From CAYXXZ01 sp964469165 (GTDB taxonomy: Bacteria > Pseudomonadota > Gammaproteobacteria > Pseudomonadales > Porticoccaceae), in contig CAYXXZ010000058.1 of assembly GCA_964469165.1 (NCBI GenBank), positions 1 to 19,495 of the forward strand: DNA of 19,495 nt. The letters run 5' to 3'. Made by a program: the position numbers and the translations under genes. Position 1 is the first letter of the stretch. Each line of letters starts with the position of its first letter. The notes beneath the pieces are model-generated. The model had not been told where the DNA came from, did not search any database, and saw only the letters and a program-made list of their open reading frames with translations. This document shows, piece by piece, positions 7,579 through 15,018 of the stretch.

Positions 7579-7624
7579 ACATAATAATTCGATTGCATTA
7601 ATTAATGCAATCGAATTATTATGT
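7579..7624. promoter_or_regulatory. 46-bp perfect palindrome at the centre of the divergent P450/receptor promoter region
   Basis: The 23 bases 7579-7601 are the exact reverse complement of 7602-7624, with no loop and no mismatch. The centre (7601.5) is 102-103 bp from both the P450 ATG (7499) and the preferred receptor 2 ATG (7705). A promoter-like pair lies in it on the plus strand: TTGCAT at 7593-7598, 18-nt spacing, TATTAT at 7617-7622. By symmetry the same pair exists on the minus strand. This would place transcription starts near 7629 (plus) and 7574 (minus). It is too AT-rich and too central for an ordinary terminator. It is best read as a shared operator with two mirror promoters; the TetR-family protein at 14029-14655 is one candidate binder. 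Confidence 0.65.
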
Positions 7625-7704
7625 AAAAGTCAGCTCATCGCAATAGCTTTTATGCGCCTGACCGAAATCCCGTCAATATGCGAATAACGATTAGAGGAAA
7701 AACG

Positions 7705-9969
7705 ATGCGACAGAACAGAGTGAACCAAGGAACTGGCAATCACCGCTGGCTCATAGCCTTTGCGGCGGCATTTCTCGCCGCTATCAATGCCAGCGCCCAG
7801 GACAGTGCCGCTAGTAGCCCGCGGGCGCAGGGGGGACTCGAGGAAATCATCGTTACCGCGCAGCGTCGCGAGGCGAGCCTGCAAGATGTTCCCATTGCCG
7901 TCACTGCGGTGTCCGGCGACATGGCCAATCTGCTCGGTTTCAGTGAGCCCCAGGCCATTGCCGAGGCGATTCCCTCTCTTACCTATAACCGCAACGCTGC
8001 ATCTGGTACTCCCTTTTTACGGGGTGTAGGTACTCCGAGTGGAGTCATTGGCAATGAACCCTCTGTTGCCACCTTCATTGACGATATCTACGTCAACAAT
8101 GGCAACCCGGCGGTGTTCGATTTCAACAATATCGACCAGATCGAGGTGCTGAAGGGGCCGCAGGGCACGCTGTTTGGTCGCAACGCCACTGGCGGCGTCA
8201 TTCATATTCATACGAAAAACCCGAGTCATGAGCCTGAAGCAAAAGTGAGTGCTTCCTACGACGACTACGATACTGCAGGCTTTCAGTTCTATGGCTCCGC
8301 CGAACTCACGGACACCATCGCCGCCAACATCGCTGCCTACAGTAAGGATCAAAACGATGGCTGGGGTAAAAATATAATTATTGGCAAAGATGCCTACAAA
8401 CGCTGGGCCCATGGCGTACGCGCCAAGGTGTTGTTCGAGCCTAGTGATGCCACGTCACTGTTGTTCAATGCCAGTTATGACAAAAGCCGTGGCTCACAAG
8501 GGCTGGCGGGGCGCGTTCTTGCTGGTACCCACAGCATCGCCGGGTACAGTCCCCAGGGTGTGGGCTTCTACGACACTACTGTGCAGGATGACGATGTATA
8601 CACTGCCGATTTTACCCAGGTGAGTGTAAAACTGACCCACGACTGGTTCGCAGCCCGCTTCGTCAGTATCACCAGTTATTCCGATGTTCTATCCGATTCT
8701 CAGTTCGATACTGATGCTTCACCAGTCCCTTTTTTCTATGCTTTCGCTGCACAAAAAGCTAAAACCTATACTCAGGAATTTCAGTTGATATCCCCGGAGG
8801 ATCAGGATATCTCCTGGCTGCTGGGCGCCTTCCTGCTGCATGATGAATCTCAGTTTATTACCACCTACCAAGGGTCGGCCCTGACTGCGATTGGCGGTAC
8901 GGGTTTCGGGAACGCTGCGCAGGACACCGATTCCATCTCCGCATTCGCGGAGATGTCGGCGGAAATCATGCCGAAAACTCGCCTCACGCTGGGCCTGCGC
9001 TACACCCAGGACGAGCGTGAATTCAAGGGCTCAACGCGCAGCCCGACCTTGAACTTCCCCTCTGTTGCGGATGATGCCACCTTCAAGGAAATGACTGGCC
9101 GTGTCAGCCTGGATTACCGCTTCACGGAGGATGTCCTGGGCTATGTTTCCTACAACAGGGGCTTCAAAAGTGGTATTTTCAACCTTGGCGGCCTGTCTCC
9201 CGGCGCTTCGAGTCCACCGGCGGCAGCAGAACCCGAAGTGCTCGACGCCTATGCCGTGGGCTTCAAGAGTGAATTGTTCGACAGCAGGCTGCGCCTGAAC
9301 GCAGAAGCCTACTACTATGATTACAAGGACATTCAGGTAGCCACCCTCGTAGTGGGATCACAGATCATTACCAATGCGGGTGCGGCCACCATCAAGGGTA
9401 TCGATGTCGATATCACCGCAGTACCAGTGGATAACCTGACCATCACCGCCTCCATCAACCTCGCCGATGGCAAGTACACCTCGTTCCCTGGCGGCCCGCA
9501 AAACTATCCATTGGCACCCAATGCGCCAGTACCTATTCCCAGCCGCGGCTGTGCTGCCAGCCCGCCCTATCCGGCAGCCAATGGCGTTACTCCCATCGCC
9601 GTGGATTCTTGCGATCTGGCCGGTAACGACACCGTCAACACGCCGTCGCTGGCCACCAACCTGAGCTTGAGTTATCGCTTTTTTGCCGGCGACTTTCCCG
9701 TCGATATTTCCGGCTCCTGGACTCACAAGGATCACTACTACTTCGAGGCAGATAACAACCCCGGTGTCAAGCAGCCCAAAACTGACATTATCAACGCTTC
9801 GTTGAAACTCAATTCGCCGGATGAACGCTACGGCCTCGTGTTCTGGGCCAATAACCTTACCGACAAAAAGTACTACAACTATATTACGCAAAGCTCTATC
9901 TCCGGAATAAAATATTCTCCGGCAGCGCCGCGTACCTATGGTGTGACCTTCAGTGCACATTTTTACTAA
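7705..9969 (+). CDS. TonB-dependent outer-membrane receptor 2
   Basis: A 754-residue receptor: signal peptide (WLIAFAAAFLAAINASAQ, 15-32), TonB-box-like EEIIVTA (46-52), plug with VLKGPQGTLFGRNATGG (148-164), and a barrel ending in ...YGVTFSAHFY with a terminal aromatic. The longer frame opens at ATG 7678, but ATG 7705 has AGAGG seven bases upstream and gives a cleaner signal peptide. A long extracellular-loop-like insert around 605-645 carries two cysteines (616 and 636) that could form a disulfide. It is a paralogue of receptor 1 with different loops, so the two may import related ligands. It is transcribed divergently from the P450 and lies 143 bp upstream of the acyl-CoA dehydrogenase, probably in the same unit. 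Confidence 0.93.
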   Translation: MRQNRVNQGTGNHRWLIAFAAAFLAAINASAQDSAASSPRAQGGLEEIIVTAQRREASLQDVPIAVTAVSGDMANLLGFSEPQAIAEAIPSLTYNRNAASGTPFLRGVGTPSGVIGNEPSVATFIDDIYVNNGNPAVFDFNNIDQIEVLKGPQGTLFGRNATGGVIHIHTKNPSHEPEAKVSASYDDYDTAGFQFYGSAELTDTIAANIAAYSKDQNDGWGKNIIIGKDAYKRWAHGVRAKVLFEPSDATSLLFNASYDKSRGSQGLAGRVLAGTHSIAGYSPQGVGFYDTTVQDDDVYTADFTQVSVKLTHDWFAARFVSITSYSDVLSDSQFDTDASPVPFFYAFAAQKAKTYTQEFQLISPEDQDISWLLGAFLLHDESQFITTYQGSALTAIGGTGFGNAAQDTDSISAFAEMSAEIMPKTRLTLGLRYTQDEREFKGSTRSPTLNFPSVADDATFKEMTGRVSLDYRFTEDVLGYVSYNRGFKSGIFNLGGLSPGASSPPAAAEPEVLDAYAVGFKSELFDSRLRLNAEAYYYDYKDIQVATLVVGSQIITNAGAATIKGIDVDITAVPVDNLTITASINLADGKYTSFPGGPQNYPLAPNAPVPIPSRGCAASPPYPAANGVTPIAVDSCDLAGNDTVNTPSLATNLSLSYRFFAGDFPVDISGSWTHKDHYYFEADNNPGVKQPKTDIINASLKLNSPDERYGLVFWANNLTDKKYYNYITQSSISGIKYSPAAPRTYGVTFSAHFY

Positions 9970-10112
9970 TGACCAGCACGAGCGTCACAGGACTTTACTT
10001 GGCAGCCACAGGCCAACTGGTAACACAAGGCGACAATATAGAAGTTTTTTCAGCGATACATTTCAATTTTGAACGATCTGCTGTTGCGGATATTTAACAG
10101 GAGAAACAACCT
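9970..10112. other. gap between receptor 2 and acyl-CoA dehydrogenase
   Basis: No gene is seen. A short dyad TTCAA-TT-TTGAA lies at 10062-10073, about 40 bp before the next start codon, and could be a weak operator. No convincing terminator separates the two genes. Confidence 0.25.
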
Positions 10113-11264
10113 ATGTCATACCAAACAACGCCGGGAATTTACGGCACGGAACATGAAATATTCCGAGAAACATTTCGCCGCTTTCTTGTTGAAGAGGTCG
10201 AGCCGCATATTGAGGAGTGGACAGAAAATCACGGAATTCCCAAAGAGTTCTGGAAAAAGGCCGGTGCTGCCGGCATTCTCGGCGTGGATGTTCCCGAGGA
10301 ATACGGCGGCCCCGGCGGCGACTTTTTGTTCCGTCTGGTGATTGCCGAGGAATTGGGTTATAGCCCCGCCAGCGCCACGGTGGGGCCTGCCATCATCGGC
10401 GACGTCGTGGGTGATCTCCTCCATCGCTGCGGCAGCAAAGAGCAGTGCCAGCGCTGGCTGCCCGGTATGGTAAAAGGCGAATACCGCGGGGCTTTCGCCC
10501 TCACCGAGCCGGATAGCGGCAGCGATGTGTCGTCCATCCGCGCAACAGCGGTGCGGGATGGCGACGAGTACATCATCAATGGCTCCAAGACCTATATTTC
10601 CAACTCCGCAGACGCTGATTTCTTTATAGTGGGTTGCAAAACAGAGTCGGGCAACGGCGCCAAGAGTGTTTCGGTAATCATCGTAGAAAGCGATACTCCC
10701 GGCTGTCGCTGTGGTCGCAACCTCAAAAAGATGGGTTGCAATGCCTCCATGACCGGCGAGGTTTTCTTTGAAGATGTGCGTGTCCCGGTCTCCAACATTC
10801 TGGGCAAAGAGGGAGACGGTATGAGGATCATGCTGGGTGGCGTGAATATGGATCGCTTGATCTTTCCCGTTCTCGGCCACGCTGCGGGAACTCGCGTCTT
10901 TGAAGAAACCGTGGAGTTTGTAAAAAACCGCAAGGCTTTTGGCCAGACTATTTTCGATTTTCAGAACACCCAGTTCAAGCTGGCAGATATCAAGACAGAG
11001 CTTGCCGTAGGGCGCGCCTTCATCGACACCGTAATCCGCAACTACAAGGAAAATGGCAAGCTGGATTCGCAGCTCTGTGCCATGGCAAAACTCTGGGTTT
11101 GCGAGATGGAAGGTCGGGTGATAGACCAGTGCCTGCAGCTGCATGGCGGCGCCGGTTATATGGACGAATACAACGTATCCAGGTTCTATACTGCGGCACG
11201 TCTGCATCGTATCTTTGCGGGTACCTCAGAGATCATGCGCTTGCTGATCGCACGCACCATATGA
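10113..11264 (+). CDS. acyl-CoA dehydrogenase with an unusual active-site pattern
   Basis: A 383-residue flavoenzyme of the acyl-CoA dehydrogenase family, which makes a 2,3-trans double bond in an acyl-CoA and passes electrons to ETF. Family marks: ALTEPDSGSDVS (129-140, FAD/substrate loop), GSKTYISNSADADF (157-170), NRKAFGQ (272-278), QLHGGAGYMDEY (342-353). The base in medium-chain enzymes is Glu before GT near the C-terminus; here the position is Ala369 (RIFAGTSEI). This resembles isovaleryl-CoA and long-chain enzymes, where Glu sits instead in helix G; but there this protein has Asp247 (VNMDRLIF) and no Glu. It therefore either uses Asp as base or has an altered reaction. AGGAG lies nine bases upstream. 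Expected role: a beta-oxidation-like step in the cluster's pathway. Confidence 0.92.
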   Translation: MSYQTTPGIYGTEHEIFRETFRRFLVEEVEPHIEEWTENHGIPKEFWKKAGAAGILGVDVPEEYGGPGGDFLFRLVIAEELGYSPASATVGPAIIGDVVGDLLHRCGSKEQCQRWLPGMVKGEYRGAFALTEPDSGSDVSSIRATAVRDGDEYIINGSKTYISNSADADFFIVGCKTESGNGAKSVSVIIVESDTPGCRCGRNLKKMGCNASMTGEVFFEDVRVPVSNILGKEGDGMRIMLGGVNMDRLIFPVLGHAAGTRVFEETVEFVKNRKAFGQTIFDFQNTQFKLADIKTELAVGRAFIDTVIRNYKENGKLDSQLCAMAKLWVCEMEGRVIDQCLQLHGGAGYMDEYNVSRFYTAARLHRIFAGTSEIMRLLIARTI

Positions 11265-11449
11265 AATTGCATGTCACATTCTGACTGCCATTTTGATACG
11301 CAACGGAGAATACAAAAAAACCTGGCTTGCCAAGCTGCCGCGAAAATGGGATCCCAACTATTTTCAGCGTATCGGCAAGCCCTGCTCTATCAGTTTTTTA
11401 TCCTCCGGGAATACTTTTTATAGCAGCTTGTTATGGTAACCTGAATTGC
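11265..11449. terminator. convergent gene end region with nested inverted repeats
   Basis: The acyl-CoA dehydrogenase and the crotonase gene converge here. Dyads: GGCTTGCC (11324-11331) with GGCAAGCC (11374-11381); GAAAAT (11342-11347) with ATTTTC (11360-11365) around the palindrome GGGATCCC; GATACGC (11295-11301) with GCGTATC (11367-11373). A T-run follows at about 11391-11396. This may be a terminator for the plus-strand gene, but the stem-to-T spacing is loose. No gene is seen. Confidence 0.35.
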
Positions 11450-12265
11450 TCATTTACCCTGATAATTAGGCTTGCGTTTTTCTGCGAAGGCTTTCATGCC
11501 TTCGAGAATATCCTTGGAAGCAAAAACGGGCTTGATCAACTCGGCTTCCAGTTTTTGTGCTTCCACAACACTGAGTGTTGCGGTACTGCGTACAACATTG
11601 AGCGCTGCCGCCAGTGCCACAGGCCCGTTTTCTGCGACACGTACCGCCAGTGCCTGAGCTTCTTCAAGAACACGCTCTGCGGGCACTACGCGGTTGACAA
11701 GCCCAATAGCCTGGGCTTTTTCAGCACTAATGGGGTCAGCCGTCAAAAGCAGTTCCATGGCATGTGCAAAGGAAACCTGCCGTGGTAGTTGCACCATTCC
11801 GCCGCCAGCAGACACCGTGGCCCAGCGCGCGGCGGGGAGGCCGATCTGACTGCCAGCAGCAGCCACCCGCAGATGGGTGGTCAGCATCAGCTCTGCACCT
11901 CCGCCCAGGGCGTCGCCATTGAGTGCGGCAATGACGGGTTTATCCATATCGACGCCATAGAGCACGGCCTTGTAGATCATGCGCGGATCGGCCAAGATCT
12001 GCTCATCCCAGCTATCTTGGGGTGGCCTGTGGCCTGTCACCAGGGGTTCGAGAGACTTGAGATCGGCGCCGGCACAAAACTGCTGGTTGCCGGCACCGGT
12101 CAGAACGGCGACTCTGAGCTCACGAGACTCGCGAAATATCTGCCATGCATCTGCCAGACGCACAATCATCTCGGCATTCAAAGCATTGCGCTTTTCAGGA
12201 CGATTGATGGTGATCACCATCACGCCGTTTTCCTGTGTGGTTTTTATGAGAGTAGGTGTTGTCAT
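11450..12265 (-). CDS. enoyl-CoA hydratase/isomerase (crotonase) family protein
   Basis: A 271-residue crotonase-fold protein acting on acyl-CoA thioesters. The two oxyanion-hole segments are present: QFCAGADL (62-69) and NGDALGGGAEL (116-126). Of the two glutamates of classical hydratases, the first is kept (Glu125 in GGAEL) but the second is replaced: the segment reads IGLPAARWAT, with Ala145 where PE is usual. Simple hydration is therefore uncertain; isomerase, hydrolase or ring-cleaving activity is possible in this superfamily. AGGAAA lies a few bases before the ATG. It is transcribed away from the flavin oxidoreductase across a 378-bp gap, so control of the two may be shared. It converges with the acyl-CoA dehydrogenase. 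Confidence 0.92.
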   Translation of the reverse strand: MTTPTLIKTTQENGVMVITINRPEKRNALNAEMIVRLADAWQIFRESRELRVAVLTGAGNQQFCAGADLKSLEPLVTGHRPPQDSWDEQILADPRMIYKAVLYGVDMDKPVIAALNGDALGGGAELMLTTHLRVAAAGSQIGLPAARWATVSAGGGMVQLPRQVSFAHAMELLLTADPISAEKAQAIGLVNRVVPAERVLEEAQALAVRVAENGPVALAAALNVVRSTATLSVVEAQKLEAELIKPVFASKDILEGMKAFAEKRKPNYQGK

Positions 12266-12643
12266 GATGTTTTCCTGTAGGGCTTGGTGATTCTCAATAA
12301 TTGAAAGTTAAATTATCTTCGTTGTGTGGAATGCGCAAGATGATTTTACATTAAAATAGATTTTGATCTGCAACGGATAGCCAATGCGGTCTGTTTTTAT
12401 TCAGTCCCTCCGATATTGGCAGTTTTTGTATATCAAATGGCTTTTTTTGTGGTTCAAAAACAATCCTTTCCAATCATACAATTTTCCCGTTGAGATAATT
12501 TCTTGTCGAAGGTGTTGCTTTGAAATCAGATGCATGCCTCCGATGTTTTTGCGAGCTTCATTCCTGACATAAAGTGGAGCTACTCTTCACTTGTTCAAAG
12601 CCAGCTGATGCTAAAAATTTCTAATCATTGGGAGTATTGATGT
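12266..12643. promoter_or_regulatory. AT-rich divergent promoter region
   Basis: No gene is seen in 378 bp. The composition is clearly AT-richer than the flanking genes, as expected for divergent promoters. Dyads: TCAAT-A-ATTGA at 12293-12303, about 30 bp before the crotonase start, and AAGTGGAG (12572-12579) with CTTCACTT (12585-12592), one mismatch, about 50 bp before the flavin oxidoreductase start. These are candidate operators. No consensus sigma70 pair stands out by eye. Confidence 0.4.
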
Positions 12644-13786
12644 ATGAATTCACATTTTTGCAAGATGGTCGGTGTCGACTTTCCTCTGGTCGCCTTTAGC
12701 CACTGTCGCGATGTTGTCGTTGCCGTGAGCAAGGCTGGCGGCTTTGGTGTCCTGGGCGCAGGCCTGTTCACGCCGGAGCAGTTGAAAATCGAGCTCGACT
12801 GGATCGATGCTCATATCGATGGCAAACCTTATGGTGTCGATCTGGCGGTGCCGGAAAACATGGACATCAAGAGTGAAACCAATCATACGGTTCATTCTCT
12901 GATGTCCCGTATTCCAGACAAGCACTACGCCTTTACCAATGACCTGCTCGACAGACACGGTGTTGGCCCCATCTCGGCAGACATTTATCGCAATGACGAC
13001 GAAGTCGGCTTCATGTATGACACGGCCGAGCGAGTAATGGACGTCGCCTTTGCGCATCCGATACGGCTGATTGTCAACGCACTCGGAAAACCGCCACCTT
13101 CCATGCTGGAGCGCGGTCGTGCCCACAGGGTGCCGGTAGGTGCATTGGTTGGTTCGAAAGGGCATGCCATTCGCCAGATCGAGGCAGGTGTTGATCTGTT
13201 GATTGCTCAGGGCACGGAAGCCGCGGCCCACTGCGGCGAGGTGACAACTCTGGTGCTGGTGCCCGAGGTGGTAGCGGCCGTCTCTGAATCTGGCCGCCAT
13301 GTGCCGGTGCTGGCTGCGGGTGGCATTGTTACGGGTGCGCAAATGGCCGCGGCATTGGCCATGGGTGCCGAGGGCGCATGGACGGGCTCTGTCTGGTTGC
13401 CAACAATCGAGTCGGAGCTTTCCCAGCCCATGCGGGAAAAGTATATTGCGGCAAGCTCTCGCGACACCCTGAGATCCCGTTCATTTACGGGCAAAACGGC
13501 GCGCTTGCTCAAGACGGAGTGGACGGACGCCTGGGAAGGTTCGGAGTCCCCTGGAATCCTGTCACTACCCTACCAAAGCCTGCTTTCAGAAGCGGTTCAG
13601 GCGCAGGTGGAGAAATCCGTTGCTGGCGGAAACGATCAGGGACGACCGCTGTTGACCTATGCCTGTGGTCAAGGTGTAGGCATGCTCAATGAGATCAAGT
13701 CTGCGCGCACTGTCGTACAGGAGTTCATGGAGGATTTTGCACGTTCTTTTGAACGCCTGTGCACCCTTGTAGAACACTCTGAGTGA
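12644..13786 (+). CDS. nitronate monooxygenase-type FMN oxidoreductase
   Basis: A 380-residue TIM-barrel flavoprotein of the nitronate monooxygenase / 2-nitropropane dioxygenase-like family. The active-site segment LIAQGTEAAAHCGEV (186-200) carries His196 at the position of the catalytic His, and LAAGGIVTG (223-231) is the FMN-phosphate loop. The C-terminal GQGVGMLNEIKSARTVVQEF is typical. Many members linked to acyl-CoA catabolism are not nitronate oxidisers: the actinobacterial IpdC in steroid C/D-ring degradation belongs here, so a dehydrogenase or reductase role on a CoA ester is possible. GGGAG lies nine bases before the ATG; an out-of-frame ATG at 12640 is ignored. A likely terminator follows. 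Confidence 0.9.
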   Translation: MNSHFCKMVGVDFPLVAFSHCRDVVVAVSKAGGFGVLGAGLFTPEQLKIELDWIDAHIDGKPYGVDLAVPENMDIKSETNHTVHSLMSRIPDKHYAFTNDLLDRHGVGPISADIYRNDDEVGFMYDTAERVMDVAFAHPIRLIVNALGKPPPSMLERGRAHRVPVGALVGSKGHAIRQIEAGVDLLIAQGTEAAAHCGEVTTLVLVPEVVAAVSESGRHVPVLAAGGIVTGAQMAAALAMGAEGAWTGSVWLPTIESELSQPMREKYIAASSRDTLRSRSFTGKTARLLKTEWTDAWEGSESPGILSLPYQSLLSEAVQAQVEKSVAGGNDQGRPLLTYACGQGVGMLNEIKSARTVVQEFMEDFARSFERLCTLVEHSE

Positions 13787-13802
13787 TGGACTTTCATCGG
13801 CA

Positions 13803-13829
13803 GCCACCGGGTCTGTACCGGTGGCATTT
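13803..13829 (+). terminator. rho-independent-like terminator after the flavin oxidoreductase
   Basis: GCCACCGG (13803-13810) and CCGGTGGC (13818-13825) form a perfect 8-bp GC-rich stem with a 7-nt loop, 17 bp past the stop. It is followed only by ATTTCCC, a weak U-tract, so efficiency is uncertain. Confidence 0.55.
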
Positions 13830-14028
13830 CCCTCATCGAACATGGAGTTGTTGCAAACCCTGCATTCGGGTATGGGTCAACAGGCCCTGGCCAGCGACTA
13901 CACAACACCGGGTCGCTCCATGCGGAGGGCTCCAGTCCGTTGCAGGCTCCTTCCATGCCGGAAAAGGCTGCTCATTGTCTCGAATTCCCTGTTAGGGCAG
14001 AATCCCGCCATGTTCAGAAGTGGATGTT

Positions 14029-14655
14029 ATGATGTTGCAAGAGAGAGAGGAAAGCACCAAAAGCCTTATTATTGATGTGGCCGAGGAACTGTTTGGAAGG
14101 CAGGGTATAGCCGGAACATCATTGAGGCATATACTGCGCGAATCAGGACAGAAGAATATGTCCGCTATCACTTACCACTTTGGGACGAAGGATGACTTGG
14201 TGCGTTCCATCATTTTCGACCGTTGGCAGGCTGTCGATGAATTGGTCGGGCGTGACCTGGGTTTAGCCAGTGGCAACCCTGAATCGGTGCCGTTCGAGCA
14301 GTTGGTCCGCATCGCGGTCAGGCCGGGCTTCGATCTCAAAAATGCCAATGGTGGTAGATCATATTGTTTGTTTGTCAGCGCTTTGCTGTCAGATGCCGAT
14401 TACAAAAAATACTGGTTCGACCTGAATACATTAGGCCCGAATATGAAGGCCGTGTCGAAACTGATGCGTCAGGCGCTTGGGCTGAGCAATAGGAAATTCA
14501 TATTCCGAACCGGGATTCTGATGCATTGCTTTTATAGCGCGGCAAGCGAGCATGACATGCTGAAGGCCAGAAAGCTGAATATATTTTCAGATGAAGAATT
14601 TTTTGACGAGATCACCTCTATGCTGGCGAGCGCCTGGGCCGCTGCAGACATATAG
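14029..14655 (+). CDS. TetR-family transcriptional regulator
   Basis: A dimeric DNA-binding repressor (or activator) of 208 residues. The N-terminal helix-turn-helix spans about 30-52 with the signature ITYHFGTKDDLV (47-58); the rest is the variable ligand and dimer domain, including a cysteine-rich SYCLFVSALLSD segment. Start is uncertain: the frame opens with GTG at 14020, but ATG codons at 14029 and 14032 are better, with GAAG at 14017-14020. It follows the flavin oxidoreductase by 240 bp beyond a likely terminator, so it probably has its own promoter. As the only regulator in the window it is the natural candidate to control the catabolic genes, perhaps with a CoA ester or pathway substrate as ligand (inference). 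Confidence 0.9.
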   Translation: MMLQEREESTKSLIIDVAEELFGRQGIAGTSLRHILRESGQKNMSAITYHFGTKDDLVRSIIFDRWQAVDELVGRDLGLASGNPESVPFEQLVRIAVRPGFDLKNANGGRSYCLFVSALLSDADYKKYWFDLNTLGPNMKAVSKLMRQALGLSNRKFIFRTGILMHCFYSAASEHDMLKARKLNIFSDEEFFDEITSMLASAWAAADI

Positions 14656-14990
14656 GCATCAGGATCCATTTAATTGACGCTGAGCCCTATTGTGGTCTCA
14701 TTTTCCGGGCCTGTGAGGCAGTGGGCCGAAATCATTCGAGATAACCGCAGCATCATCAACGCGGTTCCATGGATTCCATGAGCTGGAGTATCTTGACGGG
14801 ACCTGCCAGGAGGCATCGGTGATTGGAAGCGCACCCATGGCCGAGGTGACGCCTCCCGGCAGGTTGTTGATCAGGCGCATCTGCATGATGTTCGATGCCT
14901 GGTTGCGCGCTGCGAATGAAGGACAGCGTTTTTCTCGCATCATTTGAGGGAGATTTCAGAACTCACAGATGGAGCACTGCTCAAGAGTCT
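14656..14990. other. 335-bp gap with one unrecognised short reading frame
   Basis: Between the TetR gene and the first 28-bp palindrome there is no recognisable gene. A minus-strand frame of 81 codons (14698-14943) has plausible codon choice (LPGGVTSAMGALPITDASW) but no family I recognise and no clear ribosome site. It could be the tail of a lost gene. The converging genes on both sides give it no operon context. Confidence 0.3.
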
Positions 14991-15018
14991 GTAGGGGCAG
15001 TTCATGAACTGCCCCTAC
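14991..15018. repeat. 28-bp perfect palindrome, copy 1, overlapping a stop codon
   Basis: GTAGGGGCAGTTCA joined to its exact reverse complement. Copy 2 is at 16623-16650 and differs by one symmetric pair of changes (A/T for G/C at positions 10 and 19), so both copies are perfect palindromes. The TAG stop of the 481-residue protein (15015-15017, minus strand) is supplied by the repeat. Related GTAGGGGC...GCCCCTAC repeats are widespread in bacterial genomes. Confidence 0.8.

Noticed and set aside
7579..7624. Bidirectional terminator
   Set aside because: It lies between two divergent starts, not gene ends, has an AT-rich stem without a loop and lacks a clear T-run, so an operator/promoter reading is better.
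7678..7704. Upstream ATG of receptor 2 as the start
   Set aside because: ATG 7705 has AGAGG seven bases upstream and directly precedes a normal signal peptide; the nine extra residues add nothing recognisable.
10116..11207. 363-codon minus-strand frame
   Set aside because: Fully antisense to the acyl-CoA dehydrogenase, which has strong motifs and a ribosome site.
13821..14075. 84-codon plus-strand frame between flavin oxidoreductase and TetR gene
   Set aside because: No ribosome site or family resemblance; overlaps the TetR start in another frame.
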